A DNA stretch of 64,000 nt from Acuticoccus kalidii (GTDB lineage Bacteria; Pseudomonadota; Alphaproteobacteria; Rhizobiales; Amorphaceae). The stretch is taken from contig NZ_JAKGCS010000033.1 of NCBI RefSeq assembly GCF_021556395.1, positions 186,001 to 250,000 of the forward strand, given 5' to 3'. A program made the position numbers and the translations under genes. Of this stretch, positions 26,410-36,226 are shown piece by piece (within the stretch, counting starts at the first letter, position 1; each line of letters begins with the position of its first letter). The notes under the pieces are model-generated. The model ran no database searches. It saw only the letters and a list, made by a program, of their open reading frames with translations, and had not been told where the DNA came from.

Positions 26410-26447
26410 GGCGGGCGGCCCGCCACAGTGCGGCCGCCCGCCTTTTT
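26410..26447 (+). terminator. Rho-independent terminator after the M20 dipeptidase gene
   Basis: An 11-bp perfect GC stem (26410-26420 with 26432-26442, arm GGCGGGCGGCC) with an 11-base loop is followed directly by TTTTTATA at 26443-26450. It begins 15 bases after the stop codon. Confidence 0.9.
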
Positions 26448-26651
26448 ATAAAAATGCTATTTGTGAACGTCGCCACTCCGCCGCCCGACACGGGGCGAAT
26501 GCGGTTCGGAACGGTGACGAAGCGTTCACTCCTTTTGCGATTATGGAAGAATGAACCGCCTAAATTTGCTAAACGTAACTTGCGTCACCGCAACATTCGC
26601 GATTGACGAATACGGATCGTGGGCACCCCCACTCGAACCATGAGGGACGTT

Positions 26652-27314
26652 ATGAGCAGCAGTGATTTGTCGACCGTGTCCGACCCGGTCTACGGCGAAC
26701 TCACGATCAACTGGAAGTGGATGCTGGCGCTCGGCATCCTCATGGCCGTTCTCGGCGTGATCGGCCTCGGCCTCACCTACGGGTTGACGATCATTTCCGT
26801 GCTTTGGTTCGGTGTTCTCTCGCTCATCGGCGGCGTCGCCCAGCTCATCGACGCCTTCAAATGCAAGGGCTGGAAGTCGATCGCCTCGCACGTGATCCTC
26901 GGCCTTCTTTATATCGCGGCCGGTATCGTCCTCATCACGATGCCGGTTCAGTCGGCTTGGTGGCTGACGCTCCTCATCGGCGCGATGTTCTTCGTGACCG
27001 GCATCATGCGCATCATCCAGGCCATCCAGATGGAAGGCTCGGGTGGGTTCCGCGTCTTCCTCGGCCTGTCCGGCCTCGTGTCGATCCTTCTCGGCGTGAT
27101 GATCTACTCGATCGTCGATTTCCCCGGCGCGGAAGCGCTCGCCACCGTCGAGACCGCGGTCGCGTGGTTCCGCGAATGGGGTTGGGTGATCGGCCTCTTC
27201 GTCGCGATCGAGTTCATCGTGCACGGCGCGTCGCTCATCGCGCTCGCGCTCGCCGCGAAGAAAATGTCCGAGAAGCCCTCCGGCCCCGGCGGGGCGACCG
27301 CAGCGATGGCCTGA
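26652..27314 (+). CDS. HdeD family (DUF308) membrane protein
   Basis: A 220-residue inner-membrane protein with six predicted helices in three pairs: WKWMLALGILMAVLGVIGLG, IISVLWFGVLSLIGGVAQLI, ASHVILGLLYIAAGIVLITM, SAWWLTLLIGAMFFVTGIMR, RVFLGLSGLVSILLGVMIYS and WVIGLFVAIEFIVHGASLIA. The pattern of Gly-rich helix pairs is that of HdeD (acid-resistance membrane protein, DUF308). Its function is not established beyond stress association. The ATG at 26652 is chosen because AGGGA precedes it by four bases. The upstream 200 bp (26451-26651) is less GC-rich and holds no gene; a terminator follows. Confidence 0.85.
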   Translation: MSSSDLSTVSDPVYGELTINWKWMLALGILMAVLGVIGLGLTYGLTIISVLWFGVLSLIGGVAQLIDAFKCKGWKSIASHVILGLLYIAAGIVLITMPVQSAWWLTLLIGAMFFVTGIMRIIQAIQMEGSGGFRVFLGLSGLVSILLGVMIYSIVDFPGAEALATVETAVAWFREWGWVIGLFVAIEFIVHGASLIALALAAKKMSEKPSGPGGATAAMA

Positions 27315-27349
27315 CAGGGCCACCCTCCGGCGCCGTCGCGCCCATTTTG

Positions 27350-27377
27350 AAAGCGGGGCCTCGGCTCCGCTTTTTTT
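27350..27377 (+). terminator. Rho-independent terminator after the HdeD-like gene
   Basis: Stem AAAGCGGGGCC (27350-27360) pairs with GGCTCCGCTTT (27363-27373) with one G-U pair, followed by a T-run at 27371-27377. It lies between the HdeD-like gene and the convergent dehalogenase gene. Confidence 0.85.
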
Positions 27378-27382
27378 GTGCC

Positions 27383-28039
27383 TCAGACCGTCTCTAGGCC
27401 GACGAGCGAGGCGAGGGTCGCGGCCGGCGGCATGTCGGCGAACTCGTCCGGCTCGTCCGTGCGGTTGATCCAGACGCTGCGAAAGCCGAAGGCCGACGCG
27501 CCGGCGATGTCCCACCGGTTCGAGGACTGGAAGGAAACCGCGTCCGGGAAGACGCGGAAGCGGGTCGTGACGAGCTCGTAGACCGAGGGCAGCGGCTTGT
27601 AGGTGGCGAGGGGGTCGACCGAGATCACCGCGTCGAGACAGTCGCCGAGGCGCGCGGCCTCTACCGCGAGGTCGAGCATCTCGGGGCTCCCATTCGACAG
27701 GATCGCCGTCTTCGCCCCCGCCTGCTTCAGGCCGGTGAGGGTGTCGATTACCTCTGGATAGGCGTCGAGCGTGCGATAGGCGTCGAGAAGGTCGTCGCGC
27801 TTGGCGCGCGGCGCGCTCGGAATCTTGGCGAATGCGTAATCGAGCGCATCCTCGGTGAGCCCCCAGAAATCGCGATAGCGATCGGTGAGGGCGCGGACCC
27901 AGGAATATTCGAGCTGCTTGGTGCGCCATAGGGCGGAAAGGCGGTCGGCGTCCGGTCCGATCTCGCCGGCATGGCGGCGCACGGCGGCGTGGACGTCGAA
28001 CAATGTGCCATAGGCGTCGAAGACATAGATGGCGTGCAT
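27383..28039 (-). CDS. Haloacid dehalogenase, type II
   Basis: A 218-residue HAD hydrolase of the (S)-2-haloacid dehalogenase type. Visible catalytic residues: nucleophile Asp8 and Thr12 in VFDAYGTLFD, Arg39 in LWRTKQLEY, Ser115-Asn116 in ILSNGSPEM, Lys148 in TYKPLPSVY, and the type-II-specific SSNRWDIAGA (Ser173, Asn174, Asp177). These enzymes hydrolyse C2-halogenated alkanoic acids to hydroxy acids with inversion, although some relatives have other substrates. The ATG at 28039 follows AGGGGAAAGCCC. It is divergent from an aminotransferase gene across 137 bp. Confidence 0.88.
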   Translation of the reverse strand: MHAIYVFDAYGTLFDVHAAVRRHAGEIGPDADRLSALWRTKQLEYSWVRALTDRYRDFWGLTEDALDYAFAKIPSAPRAKRDDLLDAYRTLDAYPEVIDTLTGLKQAGAKTAILSNGSPEMLDLAVEAARLGDCLDAVISVDPLATYKPLPSVYELVTTRFRVFPDAVSFQSSNRWDIAGASAFGFRSVWINRTDEPDEFADMPPAATLASLVGLETV

Positions 28040-28176
28040 GGGCTTTCCCCTTCTCCGCTGTCGTCCTACACCAATTCGGTGCCCGTCCTGAGGTTGAAAC
28101 GATCTGTCGGGACACGGAGGCGGGGTCATCGTGCCGATCCTCGGCGCGTCGCCCTCCGGCTGAGGAGTTGAGGACG

Positions 28177-29031
28177 ATGGTGGACTGGTCGGCGACATGG
28201 ACGTGGATAGACGGCGAATGGCTTTCGGGAAATCCGTCGATCATCGGCCCGAGAACACACGCTTTTTGGCTCGGCTCCTCGGTGTTCGACGGTGCGCGCG
28301 CCTTTGAAGGGGTGACGCCCGATGTCGACCTCCATCTCGAACGGGTGAACCGCTCGGCCGAGGCGCTGTTGCTGAAGCCGACGATGAGCGTCGGTCAGAT
28401 GATGGATCTCGTGTCGGACGGGATCGAGAAATTTCCCTCCGGCACCCCGCTTTATATACGGCCGATGTACTGGGCCGAGGATGGCGGCCCGAGCGCCGTC
28501 GCGCCGAATGTCGAGACGACGCGATTCCTCCTTTGCCTTTATGAAACGCCGATGCCGGAGCCGCAGGGCTTTTCCATCACCGTCTCGCCCTATCGCCGGC
28601 CGACTATCGAGACGATGCCGACGAACGCGAAATCCGGCTGCCTCTATCCCAACAACGCGCGGGCTCTGATGCGGGCGCGGGAGAAGGGCTTCGACAATGC
28701 GCTGGTGCTCGACATGCTCGGCAACGTCGCCGAGCTCGCGACCTCGAACGTCTTCATGGTGAAGGACGGGATCGTCCTGACGCCGCGCGAGAACCGCACT
28801 TTTCTCGCCGGAATCACCCGCTCGCGGGTGATGTCGCTCCTCAGCGCGGCGGGCTATCGGGTGGAGGCGACGACGCTCACCGTTGCCGATTTCCTCGACG
28901 CGGACGAAATTTTTTCGACAGGCAATTACAGCAAAGTGAGCCCGATCACGAAGATCGAGGATCGCCGGTTGCAGGTCGGACCCGTGTCACAAGCTGCGCG
29001 GACCCTTTATTGGGAGTACGCCCACGCTTAA
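28177..29031 (+). CDS. Branched-chain amino acid aminotransferase-like (PLP fold type IV)
   Basis: A 284-residue class IV aminotransferase. RTHAFWLGSSVFDGARAFEG opens the fold; Lys152 in NAKSGCLYPNNARA is the expected Schiff-base lysine and Glu186 in GNVAELATSNVFMV contacts the pyridine nitrogen; ENRTFLAGITRSRVM and EIFSTGNYSKVSPI close the cofactor site. It is shorter than IlvE (about 310) and could be an IlvE paralogue or a D-amino-acid/aminodeoxychorismate-type relative. The ATG at 28177 follows GAGGACG. It is divergent from the dehalogenase and precedes sodB. Confidence 0.85.
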   Translation: MVDWSATWTWIDGEWLSGNPSIIGPRTHAFWLGSSVFDGARAFEGVTPDVDLHLERVNRSAEALLLKPTMSVGQMMDLVSDGIEKFPSGTPLYIRPMYWAEDGGPSAVAPNVETTRFLLCLYETPMPEPQGFSITVSPYRRPTIETMPTNAKSGCLYPNNARALMRAREKGFDNALVLDMLGNVAELATSNVFMVKDGIVLTPRENRTFLAGITRSRVMSLLSAAGYRVEATTLTVADFLDADEIFSTGNYSKVSPITKIEDRRLQVGPVSQAARTLYWEYAHA

Positions 29032-29145
29032 AGCATAGGGACGCGTTGGGATTGGAGGGGCCGTGCTTGAAGGCGGCGCCATCCGGCCTAATTCGCGCTG
29101 CAACGAAACCGCGCGGGCTTTGCCGCGCGACAATGGAGGACGCAC

Positions 29146-29742
29146 ATGTCGTTCCAACTTCCCGACCTGCCGTATGCGTACGATTCGCTGGCGCCTTACA
29201 TGTCGGCCGAAACGCTCGAGTTTCATCACGACAAGCACCACCAGGCCTATGTGACGAACGGCAACAAGCTGCTCGAAGGCTCGGGCCTCGAAAATGCGTC
29301 GCTCGAGGACGTGGTGAAGAAGAGCTTCGGCACCAATGCCGGCCTCTTCAACAATGCGGCCCAGCACTACAACCACATCCATTTCTGGAAGTGGATGACG
29401 GCGAAGGGCGGCAAGGGCACGATGCCCTCCGAGATTGCCTCGAAGATCGATTCCGATCTCGGCGGCTACGACAAGGCGCGTGACGATTTCCTCGCCGCGG
29501 GCGCCGGTCAGTTCGGTTCCGGCTGGGCCTGGATCGCGCTGAAGGACGGCAAGCTCGAAATCATGAAGACGCCGAACGGCGAGAATCCGCTCGTCCACGG
29601 CGCGACCCCGCTTCTCGGCGTCGATGTGTGGGAGCACTCCTATTACATCGACTACCGCAACGCGCGTCCGAAATATCTCGAGGCCTGGTTCGACAATCTC
29701 GTGAACTGGGAATACGTCGCGGAACTCTATTCCAAGGCGTAA
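29146..29742 (+). CDS. sodB: Superoxide dismutase, Fe type
   Basis: A 198-residue Fe/Mn superoxide dismutase. Metal ligands are His27 (EFHHDKHHQAY), His77 (AAQHYNHIHFW), Asp160 and His164 in GVDVWEHSYYIDYRNARP. Gln73 in the NAAQ motif is the position that distinguishes Fe enzymes from Mn enzymes (Gly there), so iron is the more likely metal. There is no signal peptide, so it is cytoplasmic. TGGAGG lies 10 bases upstream of the ATG, and a strong terminator follows. On the far side of the terminator the convergent genes include methionine sulfoxide reductase. Confidence 0.95.
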   Translation: MSFQLPDLPYAYDSLAPYMSAETLEFHHDKHHQAYVTNGNKLLEGSGLENASLEDVVKKSFGTNAGLFNNAAQHYNHIHFWKWMTAKGGKGTMPSEIASKIDSDLGGYDKARDDFLAAGAGQFGSGWAWIALKDGKLEIMKTPNGENPLVHGATPLLGVDVWEHSYYIDYRNARPKYLEAWFDNLVNWEYVAELYSKA

Positions 29743-29776
29743 GCCTTCGCGCGATCGTGCCTTGACGGCGTGACAG

Positions 29777-29813
29777 GGCGGCGGGATCGAAGGGATCCCG
29801 CCGCCTTTCGTTT
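29777..29813 (+). terminator. Rho-independent terminator after sodB
   Basis: A perfect 12-bp stem (29777-29788 with 29794-29805, arm GGCGGCGGGATC) with a 5-base loop is followed by TTTCGTTT. It lies between convergent sodB and the small secreted-protein gene and could serve sodB; on the other strand there is no T-run. Confidence 0.88.
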
Positions 29814-29820
29814 GTCCCGA

Positions 29821-30144
29821 TCAGGAACGGACGTCGCAGCTCGACTGGATCAGCCGGCCGGAGATCTTACCGGAGACGGGACCCTTCCACGCCTCGCACG
29901 CGCCGATCGAGGGAAAGCAGCCGGTGAAGCTGACGCCGCGCGCCGGGCTCCCGCCGACGATGCCGGAGACCCGGCCCACAAAGCCGAACTCGGGATAATC
30001 CCGGCATTGCGGCGTCTCGGCGTTCACCTCCGCGATCAGGAAGGCGGTGCCGACGCCTTGTGCCGCGACCGGGCTTGCCGCGAGGCCGGTGATGGCGACG
30101 GCGAAGGCGACGACGGAAAATGCGGAATTGTTGAACGTCTTCAT
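29821..30144 (-). CDS. Small secreted four-cysteine protein, paralogue 1
   Basis: A 107-residue protein with an N-terminal signal peptide (hydrophobic core SAFSVVAFAVAITGLAA, probable cleavage in PVAA-QG). The mature part of about 80 residues has four cysteines, in TPQCRDYP, SFTGCFPS, GACEAW and SSCDVRS, an even number that suits two disulfides. It is about 70% identical, by my hand alignment, to the product of the next gene upstream (30331-30648). I do not recognise the family. The start at 30144 follows GGAAGGGATCAAAACC. It is the last of the minus-strand genes msrB, oligopeptidase B, paralogue 2, paralogue 1. Confidence 0.7.
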   Translation of the reverse strand: MKTFNNSAFSVVAFAVAITGLAASPVAAQGVGTAFLIAEVNAETPQCRDYPEFGFVGRVSGIVGGSPARGVSFTGCFPSIGACEAWKGPVSGKISGRLIQSSCDVRS

Positions 30145-30330
30145 GGTTTTGATCCCTTCCGTGGCCGCCCGATCGCGGCTGGTGGGACCGATATGTGCGA
30201 GCCGTTCGGCGGCGGAAGACGCCGGGCGGCGCCATACAACCGGGCTGTGACGCGGGTCACGTCGACGGGGGAAATTTCCTCGGATCGAGGATGCGGGGCG
30301 GCCGGGCGCGGCGGCCCGGCCGTCCACGCG

Positions 30331-30648
30331 TCAGCGTTTGCGGCGCGCCTCGCAGCGATTTTGGATGAGCCGGCCCTCGATATGGCCCGACAGCGGTTGG
30401 CGCCAGGTCTCGCAGGCGGCGTAGCTCGCGAAACAGCCGGTGAAGGAGACGCCGCGGGCCGGCGAACCGCCCATGATGCCGGACACCCGCCCGACGAACG
30501 GCGCGTCCGGATAGTCGCGGCATTTCGGCGTCGCGCGGTCGACCTCGGCGATGAAGAATTGCGTGCCGACGCCCTGCGCCGTGGCGGGAAGTGCCGTCGC
30601 GCCGCATGCGGCGAGGACGAGGGCGAGGGTGGCGAAGGGTTTCGTCAT
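30331..30648 (-). CDS. Small secreted four-cysteine protein, paralogue 2
   Basis: A 105-residue protein with a signal peptide (FATLALVLAACGATALPATA, cleavage before QGVGT). The mature sequence contains AQGVGT, TPKCRDYP, FVGRVSGIMGGSPARGVSF, TGCF, AACETW and GRLIQNRC, each also found in the neighbouring paralogue with the same four cysteine positions. The signal peptides are unlike each other while the mature parts match closely, which points to an old tandem duplication under selection for the exported domain. Function unknown. The start at 30648 follows AGAGGCCCGTCG. It lies 92 bp behind the oligopeptidase B gene on the same strand. Confidence 0.7.
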   Translation of the reverse strand: MTKPFATLALVLAACGATALPATAQGVGTQFFIAEVDRATPKCRDYPDAPFVGRVSGIMGGSPARGVSFTGCFASYAACETWRQPLSGHIEGRLIQNRCEARRKR

Positions 30649-30740
30649 CGACGGGCCTCTTGGACGTATCGGAACGGGAAGGGGGCGCACCGCCGGCCGC
30701 GCGGGCCGGGGGTGCGCCGACGGATCGGCGCTGCCGCGCC

Positions 30741-32855
30741 TCACGCCGGCTCGTGGCCGAGGACGGCGAGCACGAAGGCCTGGATCAAGGCGATCTCTTC
30801 GAGCCGCTTGAAGCGGCCCGAGGCGCCGCCATGGCCGGCCTCCATGTTGGTTTTCAACAGGATCAGCGGATCGTTGGTGGCGGCTTCCCTGAGGCGGGCG
30901 ACCCACTTTGCCGGCTCCCAATAGGTGACGCGCGGATCCGAGACCCCGGCGAGGACCAGCATCGCCGGGTAGGCCTGGTCCGTCACATTGTCGACGGGCG
31001 AATAGGACTTGATCCGCTCGAATGCGATCTGGTCGCGAATAGGATCGCCCCATTCGGGCCATTCGGGCGGGGTGAGCGGCAACGTTTCGTCGAGCATCGT
31101 CGTGAGCACGTCGACGAAGGGGACTTCGGCGACGATCGCGCCGAAGCGATCCGGTGCGATGTTGGCGACCGCGCCCATCAGAAGACCGCCCGCCGAACCG
31201 CCCTGCGCGGCGATGCCGCCGACATGCGTATAGCCCTCGGCGATCAGATGGTCGGCCGCGGCGATGAAATCGGTGAAGGTGTTGGTCTTATGCTCGCGCC
31301 GGCCTTTGTCGTACCAGGCAAAGCCCTTGTCCATGCCGCCGCGAATGTGGGCGATCGCGAACACAAAGCCGCGATCGACGAGGCTCATTGCATTGGCGTT
31401 GAAGCTCGCCGGGATGGTGATGCCATAGGCGCCATAGCCATAAAGGAGGCACGGGGCGGAGCCGTCGATCGGCGTATCGACATGGTGAATGAGGCTGACC
31501 GGCACGCTGTCGCCATCGGCGGTCGGCGCCATCAGGCGGCGGGTGACGTACTTCGCCGGCTCATGCCCGCTCGGGATCTCCTGGCGCTTTCTGAGACGCC
31601 GCTCGCGCGTCGCCATGTCGTAATCCCACACCTCGGTCGGGGTCGTCATCGAGGAGTAGGAAAAGCGCAGGATGTCGGTCTGGAACTCGTAGCCGACCTG
31701 GAGACCGAGTGCGTAGGCCTCTTCGTCGAAGGCGATCTGGTGCTCGTCCCCGTCGGCGAGGCGGCGGATCACGATGCGCGGCAGCGCGTTCTCCCGCTCC
31801 AGCCAGACGAGATAGTCGGCGAAGACGACCATATCGACGATGAGAACGCCCGGCCGGTGGGGGACGATGTCCTCCCAATTCTCGCGGCCCGGACGGTCGG
31901 CCGGGGCACGCACGATGCGGAAATCCTGCGCGTCGCGGTTGGTGCGGATGAAGAGGGCCTCGCCATGATGGGCGACGTCATATTCCTCGCCCTCCAGCCG
32001 CTCGGCGACGCAAAGTGGCGTCGAGGCGGGGTCGAGCGCATCGAAGAGGTGGACTTCGGAGGTTTGGTGGTCGTGCGCGTCGACGACGATATAGCGGCCG
32101 GACAAGGTGCGGCTCACGCCGACGAAGAAGCCGGGATCGTTCTCCTCGTAGATCAGCATCGGCGGCTCGCCGGGGCGGCGCGCATAGACGCGGGCGGGCC
32201 GGTGATTGTCGTCGAGCTCGACGGCGAGAATGGTCTCGGCGTCTGCGGCGAAGGTGTGGGCGGGCGTGACGCGCTCGAAAAGGGTGACGTCCTCTCCGCT
32301 TTCGATGTCGCGGACATAGAGCGTGAAGAGCTCGCCACCGGTGCGATCCGCCGTCCAGGCGAGGCGCTTGTGGTCGGGCGAGTGGCTCGCCGAGCCGAGG
32401 CGGAAATAGCCCGCGCCCTCGGCCTCACGATTGGCGTCGAGGAGAATGTCGGGATCGCGCGGTCCGGCCTCCGGGCCCACCGCCTCGGCGACGTGACGCG
32501 CCATTCGGATGAGGCGCGGATGCTCGGCCCCGTGCGTATAATCCGACCCATAGCCGAAATGACCGTCGAGGAGCGGGACGGACCAATCGTCCTCGGCGAT
32601 CCGGCCGCGCATCTCCGCGATCAGTTTTTGTTGAAGCGCGGCGAGCGGCTTCAGGACGGCTTCGGTATAGGCGTTCTCACCTTCGAGATAATCGCGAATC
32701 GCCGGGTCGAGGACGCTGGGGTCGGCCATGACCTCGCGCCAATTGACCGCACGCAACCAGGAGTAGGGGTCTTCGACCGTGATCCCGTGATGGGTGACCG
32801 TGGTGGGGTGCCGGGCCGCGCGAGGCGGCTCGGCTGCATTTTTGTCAAGGCTCAT
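30741..32855 (-). CDS. ptrB: Oligopeptidase B (S9 family prolyl oligopeptidase-like)
   Basis: A 704-residue S9A serine peptidase that cleaves short peptides after Arg or Lys. The N-terminal part is the seven-bladed propeller ([20 protein letters not shown] opens it) and the C-terminal part the alpha/beta hydrolase, with the nucleophile in [13 protein letters not shown], the aspartate in [13 protein letters not shown] and the histidine in [27 protein letters not shown] and [13 protein letters not shown] are typical of OpdB. No signal peptide. Its ATG overlaps the msrB stop by 4 bases (ATGA), so the two are translated together. Confidence 0.93.
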   Translation of the reverse strand: MSLDKNAAEPPRAARHPTTVTHHGITVEDPYSWLRAVNWREVMADPSVLDPAIRDYLEGENAYTEAVLKPLAALQQKLIAEMRGRIAEDDWSVPLLDGHFGYGSDYTHGAEHPRLIRMARHVAEAVGPEAGPRDPDILLDANREAEGAGYFRLGSASHSPDHKRLAWTADRTGGELFTLYVRDIESGEDVTLFERVTPAHTFAADAETILAVELDDNHRPARVYARRPGEPPMLIYEENDPGFFVGVSRTLSGRYIVVDAHDHQTSEVHLFDALDPASTPLCVAERLEGEEYDVAHHGEALFIRTNRDAQDFRIVRAPADRPGRENWEDIVPHRPGVLIVDMVVFADYLVWLERENALPRIVIRRLADGDEHQIAFDEEAYALGLQVGYEFQTDILRFSYSSMTTPTEVWDYDMATRERRLRKRQEIPSGHEPAKYVTRRLMAPTADGDSVPVSLIHHVDTPIDGSAPCLLYGYGAYGITIPASFNANAMSLVDRGFVFAIAHIRGGMDKGFAWYDKGRREHKTNTFTDFIAAADHLIAEGYTHVGGIAAQGGSAGGLLMGAVANIAPDRFGAIVAEVPFVDVLTTMLDETLPLTPPEWPEWGDPIRDQIAFERIKSYSPVDNVTDQAYPAMLVLAGVSDPRVTYWEPAKWVARLREAATNDPLILLKTNMEAGHGGASGRFKRLEEIALIQAFVLAVLGHEPA

Positions 32856-33280
32856 TGATCGGATTTGCTATCGTCTGGCTGAAAATTAAGGGCGGCGCCA
32901 TTCATGCAATAGCGCAATCCGGTCGGTTGCGGACCATCGGGAAAGACGTGTCCGAGATGAGCCTCGCAACGGGCGCATCGTGTTTCGGTTCGTTGCATGA
33001 ACAGGGACCGATCCTCGTGCGCTTCGACCGCATTGTCTTCGACCGGGGCGGTGAAGCTCGGCCATCCGGTTCCCGAATCGAATTTCGCTTCGGATCGGAA
33101 GAGCGGTTGGCCACAACACACGCATGTGAACGTGCCCGCGCGCTTCTCTTGATTTAACGGGCTGGTGAATGCGCGTTCGGTACCATGCTTGCGCGTGACC
33201 CGATACTGCTCGTCAGTCAGCTCCGAGCGCCATTCGGCGTCGCTTTTCTCAACTTTCTCGGGTGTGTCTTGCGTCGGCAT
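32852..33280 (-). CDS. msrB: Peptide-methionine (R)-S-oxide reductase MsrB
   Basis: A 142-residue methionine-R-sulfoxide reductase. It has the two zinc CxxC pairs (CVCCGQPLF and [10 protein letters not shown]), [11 protein letters not shown], and the catalytic cysteine in RYCMNGAAL near the C-terminus. No signal peptide, so it repairs cytoplasmic proteins. It is divergent from the Mrp operon across about 127 bp and is translationally coupled to the oligopeptidase B gene; the pairing suggests repair and turnover of oxidised peptides, which is inference. Confidence 0.95.
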   Translation of the reverse strand: MPTQDTPEKVEKSDAEWRSELTDEQYRVTRKHGTERAFTSPLNQEKRAGTFTCVCCGQPLFRSEAKFDSGTGWPSFTAPVEDNAVEAHEDRSLFMQRTETRCARCEAHLGHVFPDGPQPTGLRYCMNGAALNFQPDDSKSDQ

Positions 33281-33407
33281 ACTTGTGCTCCGTCTTAATC
33301 ATCCTGCATATGCGCCGACTTAGGTGTTCTTCTAGTGGGATGGCCCGTCCAATCGCGCCGTGCCAGCGTCTTTGGCGTTTTTCCCGTTCCTCGATCGGAG
33401 CTTCCAT

Positions 33408-35816
33408 TTGTCGCTTCAACCGGACCTCATGCTGTGGCTCGCACTTGCCCCATTCGTGGCGGCCCTGTTCGCACCGGCGCTCGTGCGCCGGATCGGCTCG
33501 TCTGCCGGATGGGTGCTCGCCATCGTGCCGGCGGCCCTCTTTCTCATGTTCGTCACGATGGTGCCGCAGATCGCTGCGGGCGACACCGTGTCATACGGAG
33601 TGGATTGGGCGCCATCCTTCGCCGTTCGCTATAGCCACCTCATCGACGGCCTGTCGCTGACATTCGCGCTCCTCGTCACCGGCATCGGCACCTTCATCGT
33701 CATCTATGCCGGCGGTTATCTGAGCGGCCATCATCAGCAGGGGCGGTTCCTCGCCTTCCTCCTCCTCTTCATGGGGGCGATGCTGGGTCTCGTGATCGCG
33801 GACGACCTCGTGTCGATGTTCGTCTTCTACGAGCTCACCTCGATCACCTCTTTCCTCCTGATCGGGTTCGACCACACCCGCGCCCCGGCACGGCGCGCGG
33901 CCCTTCAGGCGCTCGTGGTGACGGGGAGCGGCGGCCTCGCGCTCCTCGCCGGTTTCATCCTCATCCGCGTCGTCTCGGGCGAAACGAGCGTCTCGGAGCT
34001 GTTCGCCTCGCCGGACGTTCTGCGCGACGCCGCGCTCTACCCGGCAATTTTCGTTCTCGTGATCCTCGGCGCCTTCACCAAATCAGCGCAGGTGCCGTTC
34101 CATTCGTGGCTGCCGAACGCGATGGAGGCGCCGACCCCGGTTTCGGCCTATCTCCATTCCGCGACCATGGTGAAGGCCGGCGTCTTCGTCCTGATGCGCT
34201 TCTCGCCCGTGCTCGGCGACACCGCCCTTTGGGAGACGGTGCTTCCCCTCTTCGGCGGCGCGACCTTCCTGACCGGCGTGCTCCTCGGCGTACGGCAGAC
34301 GGACCTCAAGCAGATCCTCGCTTATACGACCGTCGCCTCGCTCGGCCTGCTCGTGATGCTGACCGGCGTCGGGACGGAATATGCGCTCGCCGGCGCGGTC
34401 CTCTATCTCGTCGCCCACGCGCTGTTCAAAGGCGCACTCTTCATGGTCGCGGGCGCGATCGACCACGAGACCGGCACGCGCGACATCACGATCCTCGGCG
34501 GTCTCCTGAAGTCGATGCCGATCACCTTCGTCGCGGCCATTCTCGGCTGCCTGTCGATGGCGGGCCTTCCGCCGATGATCGGCTTCATCGCGAAGGAGGT
34601 GCTCTATGACGGCGTCTGGGAGGCGGGCGGCGTCTCGGCCGTGACGGTCACCGCGCTCGTCGGCAACGCGTTGATGTTCGCGCTCGCCGCGGCGGTGCTG
34701 ATCCCGTTCTTCGCCAAGCCCGGCGAACTGCCGAAGAAGCCGCACGAGGCGCCTCCCTCGCTCTGGCTCGGGCCGATCGTTCTCGGCGTTCTCGCCCTCG
34801 TCGGCGCCTTCATGATCGAAGGGACGGCCCACTCGCTCATTTCCCCGATGACCTCGGCGATCGCAGGGGAGGCGGTGGAGCTTCATCTTCATTTGTGGCC
34901 GACCGGGCTTTATCCGCCGGTCATCCTCACGATGATCACGATCGCCCTCGGCATCGTGTTCTTCATCTTCTTCAAGACGCTGCGCCTTTTGATGGTCGAC
35001 CTCCTCGAGACGGTCGGCTGGGGGCCGGACGTCGGCTTCGACCAGTTGATGCGCGGTCTCGTGAAGGGCTCCCACGCGCTGACGAAGCGGCTCCAGTCGG
35101 GGGCGATGCAGCAATATGTGACGCTCACCTTCGTCATCCTCGCGGCCGTTCTCCTTCTGCCGATCGCGGTGGATGGGCTGCCGGACTTCCGCTTTGTCGG
35201 CGAGGTCGATCAGCCGTTCGATCTCGTCATCCTGGGGCTCGCCGTGGCCGGGCTCTGGGTGGTGATCATCTCGAAATCACGGCTCGTGGCGATCGTGTCG
35301 CTCGGCGTTCAGGGCGTGATGGTGGCGTTGATCTTCATGCTCTACGGCGCGCCGGATCTCTCCTTCACGCAGTTCATGGTGGAAACCTTGTCGGTCGTCA
35401 TCCTGGCGCTGGTGATGACCCGGCTCGACCTCAAGACGGTCGATCATCGTCTGCCGGCCGACGCGATGAAGGATGGCGTGATCGCGCTCGCGTGCGGCCT
35501 CGGCTTCGCGCTCGTCCTCTACAACACCGTGCAGCAGCCGTTCGACGATCGGTTGTCGCAATTCTTCCTGAAACACGCCTACGAGATTGCGCACGGCCGC
35601 AACGTGGTGAATGTCATCCTCGTCGACTATCGCGCGCTCGATACGCTGGGTGAAATCTCCGTCGTGATGGCCGCCGGGCTCGCCATTCTCGCCCTCATCC
35701 GTATGGGGCCGCGATTGAAGAGCGCCGTGGTCGGCCCGCCGGCCGATCGGGCCGACGCCACGCGCGTCGGCGCCGAGCCCAGCGCAGCAACGATCGCCGC
35801 AGAGAGGCCGTCATGA
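33408..35816 (+). CDS. mrpA: Na+/H+ (K+/H+) antiporter subunit A
   Basis: An approximately 802-residue NuoL-like subunit. The proton-channel core has [75 protein letters not shown] and [20 protein letters not shown]; the C-terminal part ([13 protein letters not shown] to [12 protein letters not shown]) is the extra MrpA region. Start choice is uncertain: a TTG at 33408 seven bases after GGAG is preferred; a GTG at 33360 and an ATG at 33429 are in frame. It begins a seven-gene operon; mrpB follows with a 4-base ATGA overlap. In many rhizobia A and B are fused, here they are separate. Confidence 0.92.
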   Translation: MSLQPDLMLWLALAPFVAALFAPALVRRIGSSAGWVLAIVPAALFLMFVTMVPQIAAGDTVSYGVDWAPSFAVRYSHLIDGLSLTFALLVTGIGTFIVIYAGGYLSGHHQQGRFLAFLLLFMGAMLGLVIADDLVSMFVFYELTSITSFLLIGFDHTRAPARRAALQALVVTGSGGLALLAGFILIRVVSGETSVSELFASPDVLRDAALYPAIFVLVILGAFTKSAQVPFHSWLPNAMEAPTPVSAYLHSATMVKAGVFVLMRFSPVLGDTALWETVLPLFGGATFLTGVLLGVRQTDLKQILAYTTVASLGLLVMLTGVGTEYALAGAVLYLVAHALFKGALFMVAGAIDHETGTRDITILGGLLKSMPITFVAAILGCLSMAGLPPMIGFIAKEVLYDGVWEAGGVSAVTVTALVGNALMFALAAAVLIPFFAKPGELPKKPHEAPPSLWLGPIVLGVLALVGAFMIEGTAHSLISPMTSAIAGEAVELHLHLWPTGLYPPVILTMITIALGIVFFIFFKTLRLLMVDLLETVGWGPDVGFDQLMRGLVKGSHALTKRLQSGAMQQYVTLTFVILAAVLLLPIAVDGLPDFRFVGEVDQPFDLVILGLAVAGLWVVIISKSRLVAIVSLGVQGVMVALIFMLYGAPDLSFTQFMVETLSVVILALVMTRLDLKTVDHRLPADAMKDGVIALACGLGFALVLYNTVQQPFDDRLSQFFLKHAYEIAHGRNVVNVILVDYRALDTLGEISVVMAAGLAILALIRMGPRLKSAVVGPPADRADATRVGAEPSAATIAAERPS

Positions 35817-36226
35817 GCACACTCATCTTTCGGACCATCGCGCCGTATCTCTCGGCGTTGATGGTGTTGTTTTCGGTCTTCGTGCTCCTGCGCGGCCACA
35901 ACGAGCCCGGCGGTGGATTCATCGGTGGGTTGATTGCGGCATCCGCCCTCGCGATCTACGGCATCGCCTACGGCGTGGACGTCGTGCGCCGCGCGCTGTG
36001 GGTCGATCCGAACGCCCTCGCGGGGTTCGGGCTCTTCATGGCGGCGGTCGATGGTCTGTCGGCGATCCTTGCCGGCAAGCCGTTGCTGACCGGGCTCTGG
36101 TTCGTCCCGGTGATCTTCGGCGTCGAGATCCCGCTGTCGACCGTGCTGGTCTTCGATGTCGGCGTCTACTTCGTGGTCGTGGGGTCGCTCGCGTCGATCG
36201 CACTGGCGCTTGAGGAGAGCGACTGA
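35813..36226 (+). CDS. mrpB: Na+/H+ antiporter subunit B (MnhB)
   Basis: A 137-residue membrane protein with four helices. [20 protein letters not shown], then [20 protein letters not shown] is the MnhB signature (H-x-x-P-G-G-G-F). It is part of the periplasm-facing membrane arm of the Mrp complex. The ATG overlaps the mrpA stop by 4 bases and its own stop overlaps the mrpC start by 1 base (TGATG), so translation is tightly coupled. Confidence 0.94.
   Translation: MSTLIFRTIAPYLSALMVLFSVFVLLRGHNEPGGGFIGGLIAASALAIYGIAYGVDVVRRALWVDPNALAGFGLFMAAVDGLSAILAGKPLLTGLWFVPVIFGVEIPLSTVLVFDVGVYFVVVGSLASIALALEESD

Noticed and set aside
26500-26530. GGAAC...CGTT near 26508 as an EcfG-type general-stress promoter for the HdeD-like gene
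   Set aside because: The two elements are only about 10 bp apart, whereas EcfG promoters need 16-17 bp.
28040-28198. Upstream extension of the haloacid dehalogenase frame
   Set aside because: The extension has no similarity to the family, overlaps the divergent aminotransferase start and lacks a ribosome site, whereas AGGGGAAAGCCC precedes the ATG at 28039.
30591-32858. A 755-residue frame antisense to oligopeptidase B
   Set aside because: The S9 catalytic triad and propeller are on the minus strand; the plus frame is Arg/Gly/Asp-rich shadow sequence.
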